28,382 nucleotides of DNA from Mesostigma viride (GCA_009746045.1 RPFO01001730.1:1-28382), one strand, 5' to 3'. Counted from the stretch's first letter, positions 8,931-18,539 are shown. Made by a program: numbers and translations. Notes: generated by a model from the letters alone, not told the origin.

Positions 8931-9956
8931 AGTTATGAAGGCTCAAAATCAATTCGCTGTCCGTAATGTGTTCTCAGGACGGTCGCTAGGATTTTCACGG
9001 CCGCCATGGGTGCTGCGTGACTTTTTGCCTCGTCGTCACCTTCCCGCCCACCAGATTTTCGGGATCTCGCGCCAATTTGGTGACGGAGTAAGATGGTCGT
9101 TTTTGGCGGGGCTCGGACCGTTGTGACTGTTTGGTGGACTGCCAAGTCCGCCACTTGAAGGAGAGAGTTCCACCCTCGGCAAGCCTGGACGAGAAAATCT
9201 GGCCCACGATATCCTCTTGAAACCTGTACGTGTCGACGCTAAAGTGAATATTGCTCAGTTCGAAACCATTGAACACCTGTCGCTGCTGCAACGCCCACGA
9301 TGCCATCGCCTGCTGCGGCTGCCTGCGCCACGCTAGGAAGCATCACCCCTCCGTCCATGAGTGTGATTCGAATCTCGATGGGAGGGAAGAGACTCAGATC
9401 CACGATCCGAGGCTCGCCGCTCAGGAACCCCAGAAAGTGGTCGATGACGCCGTCCACCGCGGTGTTCGCCTTCACGTTGTTCGAAAGAGTGCCAGCCACG
9501 TCAGCGGTGACGGTGTTGCTATTCTTCGACCAACCAGCAGGAGCCTGTGCGAGGTTGTACTCGACACCTCCGTGCACCGAGAGAAGAGTATGGAACAGCT
9601 GGGAGTAGCTAGTCGTTGATGCTATCGACGGTCTGCCCTCCTGCCAGCACCTCGAGGCGCCGGACGATGGAGGACGTGTACGCGGGGAACTTCGCGAACC
9701 CCGCCGTGGTCGTCGGCGTCCCCGTGAAAAACATGGCGAAGGAATGCAAGTCCACGAACCCGGACGTGGGCAGGCGAACCGCTACCACGGACCCTTGTTT
9801 GATGCCGTCGCTGGCTGAGAGGGTGCTGAGATGCACTCGCTGAGTCGTGTGTTGGCCTAGCGCCTTCACGAGGTATTGCATGGACTTTGGGATAGCGCGG
9901 GAGTACCAGGAGTTGTCAGAAGACATCGATGGTGTATACACTCGAGTTAGATATTT

Positions 9957-10313
9957 TTACTGAAGGAGCTGGCCGAGTATAGGATTTTTTACTTTCGCCC
10001 CGTCCACTCTTCTCTCGAGATTCGATAGGGCGCTCAGCCCCGTGTTCGCGGCCGAGTACGCTTTCCCGAGGAGCGTACTCTTCGCGATCATGGTAGACGG
10101 GACGTGCCCGAGCGCTGAATCGACGATGCCCGCGACCTGTTTCGCGGCTCGCGCCCCGTCTCCGATTTTCGAGATAACCTCTCCCGCGACATGCCCGGCC
10201 TTCTTGACAGCCGACACAATTGCCGCCCCGTCGCCGACCCTCTTGATTGCGTTTCCAGCAAACTCGCCCACGCGTCTAGCCACGTTTCCGATCGCGCCAA
10301 AATTAAGTTTCAT
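9957..10313 (-). CDS. Small Ala/Lys-rich amphipathic protein, likely virion core or minor protein
   Basis: An intact 118-aa ORF starting MKLNFGAIGNVARRVGEF. It is almost wholly predicted helix, rich in Ala, Gly, Lys and Val, and pI is clearly basic. It has repeated amphipathic segments such as AIVSAVKKAGHVAGEVISKI and SALSNLERRVDG. No enzyme motif. Its start overlaps the penton gene by 11 bases and the MCP start follows 31 bases downstream, so it lies in the capsid cluster. Known: adenovirus-like and PLV-like genomes often carry a small basic amphipathic minor capsid protein here. A pVI-like role is an analogy from position and composition, not shown homology. Confidence 0.65.
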   Translation of the reverse strand: MKLNFGAIGNVARRVGEFAGNAIKRVGDGAAIVSAVKKAGHVAGEVISKIGDGARAAKQVAGIVDSALGHVPSTMIAKSTLLGKAYSAANTGLSALSNLERRVDGAKVKNPILGQLLQ

Positions 10314-11164
10314 CGTCCTCGACAGTACTAGATGGCTGAGAAATTAATCTGGTTTGTGGCTGGACGGTCCTGTCGAGTGCCATGTACTTCAAGACGCTCC
10401 CGATCTTCCTAGCCTCTATCCCCATTGCCTTCTGAGGGCTTATGCGGAAGGAGAGCTGAAGAGCCCAGTCAGAGTAGACAGTTATAGGAGCGTCGTCCTC
10501 GTCGAGCAGTCGGATCGTGATGTTGCTGGGAGAGTCCTTGAGATGCTGCCACAAAGGGTTCGCTGCCTGCCAAACAATAGGTTCTAAGAACTGCGACATA
10601 TTAGGGCAAACTGCCAAAAGACCTCCATATCCAGTGCCTGTCGATGACGATATCACATTTCCCCGGACGATGTCACTATACACATACACCATTCTCAGTC
10701 TCCCATTCGTTGCTGGCCGGTTGCTAGCGAGGGCGCCTGTGAGAGGATAAGAGCCTTCCATGAGCCCCAACACCCGGCCCGTGGGCTCATCCACCGAGAT
10801 AGAGAACTCGACGGCATTGGTCACGGTAAAAAGGCTAGTCGCCCTGTTGTACGTGACCGAGAACCCGGGATCCACCGCCTTCAAAGCGTCCTCTATGTTT
10901 TTTCGGTTTTCGATGGTCGTGTAGGAGCCGCGGCAAAGTCACCTTGACGGGCGACTCGCTGCCAGACAAACGGACAGTGAAGTATCGGTTTCCTTCGCTG
11001 ATGTGCGTCTGTTCAAACGGGATGGTCATGAGGGTAAGCCCGACGTCGTGATAATCGTCAAGGAGCCCCGCCGGGATGTCCCACACCGGATCCACTAGCG
11101 TCCCGCGAGTCCGGTTCTCCGTGCGAAGAGTGAGTGTCAGCGTCTCCTGGATGAACTCCTTCAT
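10303..11164 (-). pseudogene. Minor capsid protein (penton-like), one frameshift
   Basis: The protein expected at capsid five-fold vertices. The first part (10930-11164, start MKEFIQETLTLTLRTENRTR) and the second (10303-10920) are in different frames. The shift lies near 10925, and a coherent sequence continues across it. The family-like signature is in the second part: NITIRLLDEDDAPITVYSDW followed by a strand, matching the IRL.D.DG.P pattern of PLV and virophage pentons, near residues 230-260. The length of about 285 aa fits a single jelly-roll penton. It overlaps the small basic gene upstream and the amphipathic gene downstream, indicating a packed virion cluster. Assignment rests on motif and position. 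Confidence 0.72.
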
Positions 11165-11402
11165 CGGCCACTTCGTCTGACATTAGCTCAGAAGTAATTT
11201 CGTTTGTCCCAAAAACCTTGACCACGCCCTCTTCTTTATGTGCCATCGCCCTTTTGATAGCACGCTTTTTTTTCCCTGTGAGCGGCTTCTTCCTACAATA
11301 AAGCATGGCTGATTCGATGAATTCCCGTGGGACGTTTGTGTGAAGGGTCATCCACTGCGATATCTCGAGCATCTCGGCGTCGGTGAACAGCGGGTTGCTC
11401 AT
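11058..11402 (-). CDS. Small basic hypothetical protein upstream of penton
   Basis: A 114-aa ORF starting MSNPLFTDAEMLEISQW. Residues 35-62 form a strongly basic helix (RKKPLTGKKKRAIKRAMAHK), followed by a short acidic segment (ELMSDEVADE). The last 35 residues overlap the penton start in another frame and look out of frame (Gly/Asp/Ser-rich), so the true C-terminus may end near 11165. No TCTA box; AAAAAAATCTCAC lies just upstream instead. No family recognised. A DNA- or membrane-binding virion role is guesswork from charge and location. Confidence 0.55.
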   Translation of the reverse strand: MSNPLFTDAEMLEISQWMTLHTNVPREFIESAMLYCRKKPLTGKKKRAIKRAMAHKEEGVVKVFGTNEITSELMSDEVADEGVHPGDADTHSSHGEPDSRDASGSGVGHPGGAP

Positions 11403-11405
11403 GTG

Positions 11406-11906
11406 TTACTCTTCTGTGAGATTTTTTTCCGCACCCTCTTTTGGGATTCCCACGACCGTGTTGTGGACCCTCCTGAGATGCAGAAGGAGGTTTTTTTCGT
11501 TTGCGAACGTGCTTTTACACCCGGGCTGCGGGCATTTCCACCTCGTGCCCCCCACCTGGACTCGCTTTCCGACAGATACACCCGCAGGCTCGGGGGGTGC
11601 CGCCAGTGCCGCATCGACGACAACCGGTTCGGGAGCCGCGACAGGTGCCGGTTGGGTATACGCGGATAACGGTGGGTACGCGACCGGTCTTGAGTTCGCC
11701 ATGACTGACGCCATCAGAAGGGCGTCCTTGAACCCTCTCGCCTGCGCGACCTTGCCTTTGTTCACCGCTCTTCGGACCGGCGCGCTGTGGATGACAATGG
11801 TGTTGGTCGATGAAGCGGTCACCCGCGACTGGGGTGCGACCTTTCGCTTGTTTTTTCCCCTTTTGCCCAAAGGACGACGCCTTGCTGTTTTTTGACGCCT
11901 CGTCAT
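11406..11906 (-). CDS. C2H2 zinc-finger protein with basic N-terminus
   Basis: An intact 166-aa protein. Residues 1-30 are very basic (Arg/Lys-rich, nuclear-signal-like). The middle (about 75-110) is Pro/Ala-rich and probably disordered. Residues 125-148 form one classical C2H2 finger with spacing C-x4-C-x12-H-x4-H (CPQPGC...HLRRVH). Known: single C2H2 fingers with basic arms bind nucleic acid or protein. Inferred: virion DNA-condensing or regulatory protein, since it lies between the fibre and penton genes. A TATAAAAATCTATGATTATAC-like promoter sits upstream with its TCTA core at 11922-11925. The frame is unbroken, unlike most neighbours. Confidence 0.75.
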   Translation of the reverse strand: MTRRQKTARRRPLGKRGKNKRKVAPQSRVTASSTNTIVIHSAPVRRAVNKGKVAQARGFKDALLMASVMANSRPVAYPPLSAYTQPAPVAAPEPVVVDAALAAPPEPAGVSVGKRVQVGGTRWKCPQPGCKSTFANEKNLLLHLRRVHNTVVGIPKEGAEKNLTEE

Positions 11907-11928
11907 TTCTGAGTATAATCATAGATTT

Positions 11929-14900
11929 TTATAGCGTCCAAGTGAGGGTTTTATTAGCCATCGCGGCCATTTTCCCGGCGCGTGACTTGCAAAACGCCGT
12001 AGAGAGTCCTATGTTTGTTGACGTGTCAGTAGTGATGCGAGGAATCCTCAAGGCGATTTCAAACACCCCTTCGTCCTCTTCGTACCCCGAAACAACATTC
12101 CAGTTACTGCCAATGATAACGTTTTCCGGCCAGACGGACAGGCCGCTAGCCGTTAAGCGATATGGGTTTGATATGTCGAGAATCGTTGGTGGGTTGTTAT
12201 CAAATGTTAACCTGACAAGGATATTGGTCAACGCGGTCGGAAGAGTTAGTTCCGATTGCGTTGCCGGGTCGTGGAAAGACACCGCGGCCACGGGGGTGCC
12301 GTGCCAAAATTGCGGAAGTGGGTAGTCGTATATGGGCTGCCTCAGACCGACCAAAGAATCTGCTTCCAATATTGTATGGGATATACGTCGAGTCTCTCGG
12401 ACATCTTCATACAGGGCCACGTCCATCCCGTGATTGCCGCCGATCGACGACAGGCTTGATCCATAATAGTAGCTTAGGCTGGAAGCAAATAAAAGCGGGC
12501 TCGGGCCAGATACTGTTGGATCTAATACCTGGAACGTCACGGTCGCCAAATGGATCATACCAGTAACTGGAGGATCAACCAGTGAAATATGATCACAGGT
12601 TATGTCAACGTACGACGAGGATTTTGATATTGTCGTTGTAGAAAAACCACCAGTCCACGATTCTCCGACGACTACGCTGATAAGCAATGGATCATTGCTC
12701 AACTTGGTGTTTGAAAATCCAAGTCTTACATAAAACTTCCTCACCGACTGACGAGCTGGTAGAATCCCATATATTTTGGCAGTATATTCGTTCATTTGCA
12801 CGCCGTATTGAACAACCAACCGTTCGTATGACACTCTCATTCGTGAGTGTTAGCTCCTTGAACCAAGTATTCGCAACACCTGGCACGGGTTTTGTTACGC
12901 TATATTTCCCGAAAATGCTACAATTCCTCGACGAGGTGGACCTGTGACGCAGCTCCAACACGTCGCCGACGGCTGTGTACGCTCCGGATGGGTTGTTGGT
13001 TTTTAGAGAGTCGAACTCTATGTCTTGGAGGTCGTCCTTAATGGGCCAGACATGCGCGCCATGGTACTCTCCGCTCAAGTGGAAGACTGGTCGGAGGGGC
13101 ATCGGAATGTACGGGTCAAGAATGTCTGTAGGAGTGGTTGTAAATATACCGGACGAGTTTGATATCTTAGTCATGTCACTAAGTTCTTGAGGAGTTGTTT
13201 TTGATATATAACGCTCCACCTTTCCATCCGACTTTCTTCTAAATGCCACCCAGTAGCTGTTTTGTTGCCTCCATGATGAGTTTAACGTGTATCGAACCTT
13301 CGACTTCAGATTGTCAAACAGGTCGAGTGCATAGTCACTATGGTGAAGATTGATACCCAGCATACCCCAATGCGTCGTAGCTGCATTTCTCCAGTTCTGA
13401 TGGGCATCTGTCGTGGCCGGGTGATATTTGTTCGTCAAAGACATAGTATTTTCCGCGAACGAGACAAAGGCATCGTTGCTGCCCAAATATAGCTGAAAAC
13501 ACAATAGAAATGGGCCGTCTATGAGCTGCTCTGAAAAAACAACACATTTGCTTGGTGCCGGAGTGGCTGTTTTTACCAAAAAGAATTTTTCGGGAGATCC
13601 TTCAAAGTAGTATTTCGAAGCTTCTGTTTGCAGCGTGGTCACGGAGTGGCGCGAGAATGATTCTAGAGAATGGAGCGTCGTAGCGGGGCCGTCTATCTCC
13701 ACGGTCTCTCCTGACAGGTTTGGCGAGTCCTTTACGGTTACGATCCTGTATCTGAGTTCTACATCATCGCCTTCGGATGGGTTTTGGAACGTTGTTGTCG
13801 TCAACTTCCCGTCCAACGCCACTTGAGACACCCCGTTCGCCATCAGATGAAAACCGGTGAGAGGATTCAACGACTTCCCCCATCCAACGCCATGGTCTGC
13901 GTACACGCCGTTAATCGCGATTTTTACAGGATTGAGGTACGAATGTACGAACTCGGGGTCCGGATGCCGGGGTGAAGCTGGCTCATTTTTGAAACGCATA
14001 TAAACATCCCTCCTTTTTGGGTGCTGCATGCGGTAAGGGTGGAGTCGTTGTATACGTCTATCTCGTAGTTCAAAAACTTATTACTGTCTGCCGCTACTGG
14101 CGCGGTGATTACGGCGTCTTCCCCGCGCAGTCCTCCGTTTTGCGAGAGGGAGACTCCGCCGATCGTCGGGGTGGTCGGCGTGAGCTGTGTGGAATTCATG
14201 TACCACCTGATGGGAAGTTTGCGTTGGTACGCGAAAGGGGTCGTCATCTTAATGCCCTGTTTGAGGGTCGTACCCTCCACTACCTCCCATGTAGCATTGG
14301 CGGGAGTGGTGCTCCAGTGGATTGCGTTCAAAGGTTCAATCGGTCCCATTCTCCAATCCGTGAGTGGCGAGTAGGTACGCGTGATGGTGAACGATCTCCC
14401 AGTTAGTGGAAGGCGGCGGTTGTCGTCGCGAATCGTGGAGAAGACAACAACTCCACGCGGAGAGGGAGGCCGTTGAATCGAGATCCGCCGAGTCCAAAGA
14501 ACGCATCGGAAAAATACGGATACCCCACTGTTCCATCCACGACGTTATCGCCCATGGCCGATTGGGTCATGTGATAGTCGCGATACGTATATTTACAAAT
14601 CCCACTCGCGTCGCCATTAGTAACATTGTAAGGAAGCTGAACTCGCACATCCTGGTCGTTGATGACGCTGAACGCGTTTTGGTGCGACACGGTCGTCCCG
14701 TCTTCGAGATGAAGGACGAAATCCCCGTTCAAATTAGTTATCGACGTGGTGCCTACTCCGTGTTGGTCGAAAAGATAGTCCAGTTGCGCGCGGGTCAGGA
14801 CTCTGCCGCCGGGGTCTAGCAGCGTGTCAGGACTGAAGTCGAAGACGTGGTATTGGTTTGCTCCCACTTTCGCCGTAAGGTACGGTTCGTTTAGAGTGAG

Positions 14901-15227
14901 ATCGTCGACTATCGTAGTGCCTTCTTTGAAATACGAATACCCGTTCACGACGAGGTTGTAGACGAGTTCCGATGGGTCACTCGCGGTTTCGTCGTCGTAA
15001 TCGTCTCCGATTCGCAAATTTGTCGGTTGGCTTGGATAAAAAATTTTGAATCCGTCGACGACAAGCGACTCATCAAATGGGTGCGACTTGCTCAGAAGCG
15101 ACGACACGCTAGTCTCAAGCCCGTCGATGTCCGTTTCGACAGCAGAAACACGCTCCTCCATTTCGGGGTCGAGCGTTAACCCGGTGGCGAGGTTTGTCGG
15201 TCTGCTCAGGGTTGTAAGCACGACCAT
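11929..15227 (-). pseudogene. Giant fibre-like structural protein, about 1100 aa, frameshifted
   Basis: Four open frames in series (14403-15227, 13924-14349, 12692-14029, 11929-12840) read as one protein. Codons on either side of each break continue sensibly, and the shifts lie near 14400, 14020 (a run of A in the coding strand) and 12840. Residues 15-50 have a heptad-like pattern (MEERVSAVETDIDGLETSVSSLL, shown only in part), suggesting a trimeric coiled coil. The remainder is Ser/Thr/Asn-rich beta-strand sequence without enzyme motifs. Known: this build (N-terminal coil, long beta body) is typical of viral fibres or spikes. It shares the 24-bp divergent promoter at 15228-15251 with the plus-strand arm. 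Alternatively it could be two or three separate proteins. Confidence 0.62.
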
Positions 15228-15251
15228 TTATTATCTACGTAGAATATAAAC
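15228..15251. promoter_or_regulatory. Divergent 24-bp promoter with TCTACGTAGA palindrome
   Basis: The only gap between the left- and right-reading arms. The palindrome at 15234-15243 places a TCTA core facing each gene, flanked by TTATTA and ATATAAA. Both start codons lie within 15 bases of it. It is probably the bidirectional switch between the two arms. Confidence 0.6.
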
Positions 15252-15779
15252 ATGGCCTCTGAGGCTTCAGAGACCCCAATGAGCTTCCAGGACGAGACCT
15301 TCGCCGAGACTCGGGAAGAGCAGGTGGACCTGGTCAGGACGATTCGAAAAGGACAGCCGTTGAACGACGAACAGAAAAAGGCCCTACGTGACAAGATGAG
15401 GATTTATCAACAGCGCTCAAAGGCAGAGAGGGAGAAGAGACGGAACGATGAAAAGGAGGCAGAGATAACGAAGCGCAAGGTCCTCGCGAAGGAACTGGAA
15501 ATCCAGCGACAAAGGCTCGTTGAACTCGAGCTGCAAGAAGCTCGAAATAAATCGCGCATCGAACGCCTTCTTGCGGAAGACAGCGTCGCCTCGACACCCG
15601 CCGACACGCCGAAACCTAGACGGGGGCGAAAACCAAGGGAGTCAGAGCCGGACACCCCGCCACCCCCGATCAAGACCCGCCAGCTTCCACCGCCACCCCC
15701 GCCCCCTGTCGCGATGACCCCGTACGAGATTCGCATGGCCGCCATCCGGGCATCCCTCCTCGCTTCATTGGAGGAATAA
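15252..15779 (+). CDS. Charged coiled-coil protein with Pro-rich tail
   Basis: An intact 175-aa ORF. Residues 35-115 are a long Lys/Glu/Arg/Gln helix with heptad character (RSKAEREKRRNDEKEAEI, KELEIQRQRLVELELQ), a likely coiled coil. Residues 118-155 are Pro-rich and contain PRRGRKPR, an AT-hook-like core, and a run of eight prolines. A short helix (MTPYEIRMAAIRASL) ends the protein. No enzyme motif; no family recognised. It is followed after 12 bases by the ATPase start, so the two may be co-transcribed. A scaffold or DNA-binding partner of packaging is a guess from position. Confidence 0.7.
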   Translation: MASEASETPMSFQDETFAETREEQVDLVRTIRKGQPLNDEQKKALRDKMRIYQQRSKAEREKRRNDEKEAEITKRKVLAKELEIQRQRLVELELQEARNKSRIERLLAEDSVASTPADTPKPRRGRKPRESEPDTPPPPIKTRQLPPPPPPPVAMTPYEIRMAAIRASLLASLEE

Positions 15780-15791
15780 AATGTCTTAAGA

Positions 15792-16676
15792 ATGGTAATG
15801 GCTGTCATCGAAGAGCGACGAATTCAATCGCTGGAGAATAGGGACATCAAGCAGCGATACGCCCCTCAGCGTCCCGCCCCGCAAAACATGCCGAGCTTGC
15901 ACTTCATTGCCAACTTTTGTGGGGCGAGGCGTTCGGGAAAAACAACCGCGGCGGTCAACATGGCGAAGACTTATTTCACTAACAACTCATTCGACAAGCT
16001 CTACCTTATCAGTGGATCCGCACACACGGAGCCAAAGTACAAAGAGCTCCCCGAGCCAGTGATGGAGATGGAAGTGTACTCCAACCTGGCATTCGATGGA
16101 ATGGTGGATCACATCAAATCTGACCTCCACGAGTACGAGCGGTACAAGGACGATCTCAGGGTGTGGGAAACGTTTCAACGCGAATACGTCCACGGAAAGA
16201 AAAACGAAGATTTGATGGAGCTGTCGATGTATCTGCGTCTAGACGCCATGAACTGGACGAAACCCGAGACCAGGTTCGAGCACGGTCCTCCTAGCTCACT
16301 GATTCTGATTGACGATATGCAAGGGAGCGCACTCTACCAAAGCTCTTCCAAGAACGCTGTCGCGGCTTTTGCTTTCAAGCACAGGCATTTCCTAACGAGT
16401 ATGATTTTCCTTACGCAAGCGTACACCAGCGGTGGTGTCCCTAGAGCAGTGCGAGCCAATATCAGTTTTCTGGCTCTCTTTCGCACAAAAGACCACAGGG
16501 CCGCGCGTCAGATCGCGGAAGAGAGCGCAGGAGCCGTGGCGCCAGACGAGTTTCTCGCGCTGTGGGATCACGCCGTCAAGGACGACCCTCATAGTTTTTT
16601 CGGGATCGACTTCGACCAACGCGACCCGAAAAAAATGTTTCGAAAGAACTTCAATGTTTTCTTGTCGATAAAATAA
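15792..16676 (+). CDS. DNA-packaging ATPase (A32/FtsK-HerA type)
   Basis: An intact 294-aa protein, the right size for PLV and NCLDV A32-like ATPases. The Walker A motif is GARRSGKTT at residues 44-52. Walker B is LILIDDM at 170-176, with hydrophobic residues followed by Asp-Asp. A sensor-like strand, SMIFLTQAY, lies at 203-211. Role: drives viral DNA into preformed capsids. It starts at the second gene position of the plus arm, 12 bases after the coiled-coil gene. The ATG at 15792 is followed by a second ATG two codons later (MVM), which could be the real start. This is the best-preserved hallmark gene of the element, with no frameshift. Confidence 0.93.
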   Translation: MVMAVIEERRIQSLENRDIKQRYAPQRPAPQNMPSLHFIANFCGARRSGKTTAAVNMAKTYFTNNSFDKLYLISGSAHTEPKYKELPEPVMEMEVYSNLAFDGMVDHIKSDLHEYERYKDDLRVWETFQREYVHGKKNEDLMELSMYLRLDAMNWTKPETRFEHGPPSSLILIDDMQGSALYQSSSKNAVAAFAFKHRHFLTSMIFLTQAYTSGGVPRAVRANISFLALFRTKDHRAARQIAEESAGAVAPDEFLALWDHAVKDDPHSFFGIDFDQRDPKKMFRKNFNVFLSIK

Positions 16677-16697
16677 ATTCTCTGATTATAATATAAC

Positions 16698-17188
16698 ATG
16701 AATCCTTCGCCCGCAAAACGATACACTGGCGTCGAGAAGGAGTACGTTCTAGACACTCAAGCACTGCTTCGGTACTGCGCGGGATCTCGTCTCGGACTAA
16801 AACGTTAGAACGTGTCGTTAGGATCCTTCAAGAAGCTGGCCACAACGACACGATTCCGTCCACCTGTCACGATATGAAACCCGAAATCCGATTGGCTATC
16901 CTCGCCTTGGTGAGCGATCGCAGGCGTCCACGTGGGCGGTTACCCTCCAAAACGGAAAAACGACACGAACCAAAGCGGCCCAGAGGACGCCCAAGAATCC
17001 ACCCCGTGGGGTATAAAAAGCCACGGGCAAAAAAATTGTCTAATGTTCAGTCATCAAATGACGGTGACTGTGAGGAGCGTCGCGAGCAGTGGCGACGGGC
17101 CCAGGCGAAGAGGCGAGCCATCGCCCGCGACCAGACGAACTGCATCGGCCAAGAGCAAGGTCAAGAAGGGCGTCTGGAATCCGAGTGA
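16698..17188 (+). pseudogene. AT-hook DNA-binding protein, one frameshift
   Basis: The ATG at 16698 (MNPSPAKRYTGVEKEYVL) is preceded by an AT-rich TTATAATATAAC box. The frame ends at 16806, while a second frame continues coherently from about 16805 through MKPEIRLAILAL. A single indel there is likely. The second part carries KRPRGRPRIHP, a classical AT-hook (the GRP core in a basic context), and a basic tail. Helix-forming sequence before it could be a small DNA-binding domain. Known: AT-hooks bind the minor groove of AT-rich DNA. Inferred: a regulator or accessory factor for the adjacent recombinase. The C-terminus after about 17100 is uncertain. Confidence 0.55.
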
Positions 17189-17230
17189 CCGATGGATCGC
17201 AAATAACCAGAGTGCGCGGACAAAATCGGC

Positions 17231-18388
17231 TTGGAGGCGACATCTCCACCCTCGCCGGAACCGATTCATCCCGGCGAAACTACCGCACGAGTTAGCGATG
17301 GGCGATATTGGACGTTCAACGAGGCCGTCGCCGCAGCGGATGCCCGGCCAGAGCATCACGAGCCTGGCAGGCCCTCGAAAGAGCGCGGGGCGACGCGCAG
17401 AACCGCGAAAGGTTACATCGGCAGGCTGCGAGTTCTCCTCGACAAAATGGGGTGCTCGCAAGACGAGTCGGTCGACTGCCTCGCCGACACCGCCCTTGTC
17501 CTTCGCGTCGTCCACGAGACCTCGGAACCCAAACGCAATCTCGCGCATTCGAAAGAGGACGCGTGGAGGGAGAACGAGAAGAACCTTCTTGGAGTCGTCA
17601 ACGGGGTGAATCGAATGATGCCATCCGAGAAGAGGCTCCCACGCGACGTGACGGACGCGTATGCTGCCCGGGTCGGTGAGCTGAAGGTCGGCGATCTCGA
17701 CAGGAAGTTCTACAGGGCCGAGAACAAGCCCTGAGACACACGTACGAGCAGCTCCAGCGGATCGCCGCCGCCGAGTTCAAAAAGGACCCGGCCTCCGACG
17801 CAGCTCTGATGGGTCTTCTCTATCTGTCTGGTGAGAAATTGCCTCCGACCAGGTACGACCACGATCAGATGCGCATCGTCGGGTCTATCGACGAGCTCGG
17901 GCCGCACGAGAACGGATACATTCCTAGCGAGCATCGCATCATCATCAAAAAATTCAAGACGCGAGAGACTTTCGGCGTCTATGACTTCAAGATCCCAGAT
18001 GGGTACTCTAAGCTGATTAACGCACTGGGGGCGAGAGCTAACCAGGCGTACGTATTCGAGACCCGAGGTCTCCGGGCAATCCAATAGATCACACCCTGTA
18101 CAGCAACCGCTATAACCGCATCTACCACGGAATCGATGCAACGAGGCAGGCCTACATCACCCGTTTTTGAAGGGCGCGTCGTGGCAGAAGCGAAAATGGG
18201 CTGGTGACTTGATGGGACACGACGTGCTCACAGGAGCCCTTTACGAGCGACAGGGGGTGAGTTCACCCCCAGGGTGGCGAGACTGGCGGGCGTCGGCTGA
18301 GGCCGAGGAAAATCCTGTAAAAAAGTCGCCAGTAAGTTCTGACACGGACAGGTTTTCCGTGGGAGATATTTACCATAAGCCCATTTAA
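17231..18388 (+). pseudogene. Tyrosine recombinase (integrase), frameshifted
   Basis: It integrates the element by site-specific strand exchange. Reading from 17231, an N-terminal core-binding-like helical part (RTAKGYIGRLRVLLDKMG) leads into the catalytic domain. All five expected residues are present: Arg at 17851-17853 (PPTRYDHD), Lys at 17956-17958 (KKFKT), Arg at 18144-18146 (ATRQAYI), His at 18218-18220 (MGHD) and the Tyr nucleophile at 18242-18244 (ALYER). The parts lie in different frames, with shifts near 17734, 18085 and 18165. The usual RxxH second histidine is replaced by Tyr, a variant seen in this family as I recall it. The start is uncertain: coding-like sequence extends upstream towards 17058. 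It lies between the AT-hook gene and the replication gene. Confidence 0.8.
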
Positions 18389-18539
18389 AACACTCGTGCC
18401 ATGGGAGAAATCTAAACCGCTCGTAATATCCGGTAAATAAAACTTTCATCCCAAAATTTCCACTCGAGGGTCAAGAGTCGATGGTTTCAAAACTTTTTGA
18501 TCGAAATGTTTTTTTTTTCTAAACATGTAATATAATATC
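18389..18539. promoter_or_regulatory. AT-rich promoter region of primase-helicase
   Basis: Intergenic stretch with a long T run ending TTTTTCTAAACATG (TCTA at 18518-18521), then TAATATAATATC directly before the ATG at 18540. The TCTA core and AT-rich flank match other element gene starts. Confidence 0.5.

Larger units (their letters stand above)
5623..9125. mobile_element. Non-autonomous CAC...GTG DNA transposon inside the MCP
   Basis: The ends begin CACAACGGTC and close with its inverse. The similarity continues as an imperfect inverted repeat of about 41 bp, with GCCAAAAA and ACCATCTTACTCC-like blocks at both ends. The dinucleotide AC flanks both sides (5621-5622, 9126-9127). No transposase is visible in 3.5 kb. 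CAC...GTG termini with a 2-3 bp duplication recall CACTA/EnSpm elements, but the superfamily is inference. The interior differs in character from the virus genes: low coding density, diverged tandem repeats, several splice-donor-like CAAGGTAAG/CAAGGTAGG sites on the minus strand, and a CpG-rich right end. Confidence 0.8.
5118..9926 (-). pseudogene. MCP: Major capsid protein (double jelly-roll), transposon-split
   Basis: The hexon-forming capsid protein. The N-terminal part reads from 9926 (MSSDNSW...) and has the PLV-type segment SSIVRRLEVLAGGQTVDSI. The C-terminal part (5118-5622) ends with GPEYMSGLDLRG, the Cys/Asn-rich strands and a short tail ending at TAA 5118. I prefer the ATG at 9926 to the one at 9941. 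A TCTA box lies at 9948-9951. A 3503-bp transposon (5623-9125) lies inside the gene and the frame continues exactly across it. Two further frameshifts interrupt the N-terminal part: a 4-base gain near 9606-9611 and one near 9300. The capsid assignment rests on motif recognition and on gene order next to the penton gene. Confidence 0.82.

Noticed and set aside
17054-17548. 164-aa minus-strand ORF
   Set aside because: Antisense shadow of the recombinase region with no recognisable domain.
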